From: Candidatus Dadabacteria bacterium
Lineage (GTDB): Bacteria; Desulfobacterota_D; UBA1144; Nemesobacterales; UBA2774
NCBI GenBank assembly: GCA_020054175.1
Contig: JAGVLR010000095.1
Coordinates: forward strand, 1 to 5,339
Direction of reading: 5' to 3'
DNA: 5,339 nucleotides
Shown here in pieces: positions 5,032 through 5,339 of the stretch (position 1 is its first letter; every line of letters begins with the position of its first letter). The position numbers and the translations under genes were made by a program. The notes under the pieces are model-generated. The model searched no databases. It had not been told where the DNA came from and was given only the letters and a program-made list of their open reading frames with translations.

Positions 5032-5053
5032 AAGCGCGGTCACATATACACTC

Positions 5054-5070
5054 GAGGAGAAGAGCGCGTG
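5054..5070 (+). promoter_or_regulatory. Ribosome binding site of the S24-like gene
   Basis: GAGGAG (5054-5059) lies eight bases before an in-frame GTG (5068) and eleven before the adjacent ATG (5071). Spacing favours the GTG and codon preference favours the ATG. The two differ by one residue. The site supports starting here rather than at the in-frame ATGs at 4876 or 4999, which lack good ribosome binding sites. Confidence 0.65.
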
Positions 5071-5339
5071 ATGGAACTTGCCAAATTCTTAGCGGTTGAC
5101 GAGGGCGACGGGAGCGGCCGGCTCGACGACGGTCACATATTCATATACAACAGCGGGGCGGCTATGGAAAAGCTCATAATGGACGGGGCCTGCGTCGTGA
5201 TAGACGTGAGGGCGAGGGAAATCGTCTCAGGCGGCCTCTATGCGATTTCGGTGCCGGGCGAGGGGGTCATCATACGCGAATGCCACTCGGGCCCGGGCGG
5301 CCTTCTGCTGACGCCGTACAACAAGAACCACCCCGAGCA
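5071..5339 (+). CDS. S24/LexA-like domain protein lacking catalytic residues, 3' end cut by window
   Basis: The first 89 residues are visible and the gene runs off the window. Residues about 27-89 follow the LexA/UmuD/phage-repressor C-terminal fold: NSGAAMEKLIMDGACVVIDVRARE..SGGLYAISVPGEG and then PGGLLLTPYNKNHPE. These correspond to 'G-S-M-x...DGD-LVLVD', 'G-x-Y-V/A' and 'N-x-x-(Y/H)P'. The nucleophile position (Ser before Met in LexA) is Ala31 and the general-base Lys position is about Ile68, so autoproteolysis is not expected. Most repressors of this family have an HTH before this domain. Here only about 26 residues precede it and no HTH is visible, so it may be a stand-alone domain of perhaps 110-120 residues. 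A protein-interaction or anti-repressor role is inference. Assignment to the fold is by eye. Most phage-type relatives sit in transferred DNA, but nothing else phage-like is visible. Confidence 0.7.
   Translation, partial: MELAKFLAVDEGDGSGRLDDGHIFIYNSGAAMEKLIMDGACVVIDVRAREIVSGGLYAISVPGEGVIIRECHSGPGGLLLTPYNKNHPE

Larger units (their letters stand above)
4631..5067. other. Intergenic region: AT-rich island then GC-rich structured leader
   Basis: No gene is supported here. An imperfect repeat of GGCCTCTAAAA (4659-4669) as GGCCTCTGAAA (4681-4691) follows the upstream stop. From about 4690 to 4860 the sequence is strikingly AT-rich and contains a terminator hairpin, a short palindrome CTGTA-GT-TACAG (4750-4761), two longer inverted repeats and a promoter. 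From about 4881 it becomes very GC-rich and hairpin-dense up to the ribosome binding site at 5054. The frame of the last gene stays open upstream through this GC-rich part, but its translation is Arg/Pro/Ser-rich low-complexity sequence, so I do not call it coding. Confidence 0.65.

Noticed and set aside
4876..5067. Longer S24-like gene starting at ATG 4876 or 4999
   Set aside because: The frame is open but encodes Arg/Pro-rich low-complexity sequence with strong hairpins and no HTH. The ribosome binding site at 5054 points to the start at 5068-5071.

Overview
The window looks like a piece of a moderately GC-rich Gram-negative bacterial chromosome. Two products carry Sec-type N-termini, there is a soluble hybrid histidine kinase, and the non-coding stretches hold many short degenerate repeats. 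The coding sequences favour ATA (Ile) and AGG (Arg) alongside GC-ending codons such as CTC, TCG and GCG. Together with a C-run/G-run repeat and a 'TCGCAATGACG' repeat between genes, this reminds me of Desulfobacterota/Dadabacteria-like metagenomic genomes. That placement is an impression only.

Layout. Positions 1-668 hold no convincing gene. They contain at least five members of a degenerate repeat family, a polypyrimidine/polypurine inverted repeat, and one copy of a common intergenic repeat. A minus-strand gene (669-1100) encodes an exported single-domain rhodanese. The 213-bp divergent region 1101-1313 carries another family repeat in the rhodanese leader, a candidate minus-strand promoter, a tandem pair of palindromic AAGTACTT sites, and a TATAAT-containing promoter for the next gene. 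At 1314-3539 lies a 741-residue GAF-GAF-HisKA-HATPase-REC hybrid sensor kinase with all catalytic motifs. A strong intrinsic terminator (3600-3623) closes it. At 3683-4630 lies a secreted two-domain protein with a PrcB-like (protease-complex-subunit) domain and a C-terminal beta domain found in uncharacterised exported proteins.

The last part, 4631-5067, is an AT-rich island with a terminator hairpin and a near-consensus sigma70 promoter flanked by two inverted repeats. A GC-rich, hairpin-dense leader of about 215 nt follows. It leads into a gene cut by the window end (from 5071), whose product resembles the LexA/S24 peptidase fold but lacks both the catalytic Ser and Lys and shows no N-terminal HTH.

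The genes do not form one operon: each has its own punctuation. No complete mobile element, CRISPR array, tRNA or rRNA is visible. The most unusual points are the repeat family bracketing the rhodanese gene, the compact kinase promoter with its tandem palindromes, and the apparently catalytically dead S24-like gene with its elaborate 5' region.
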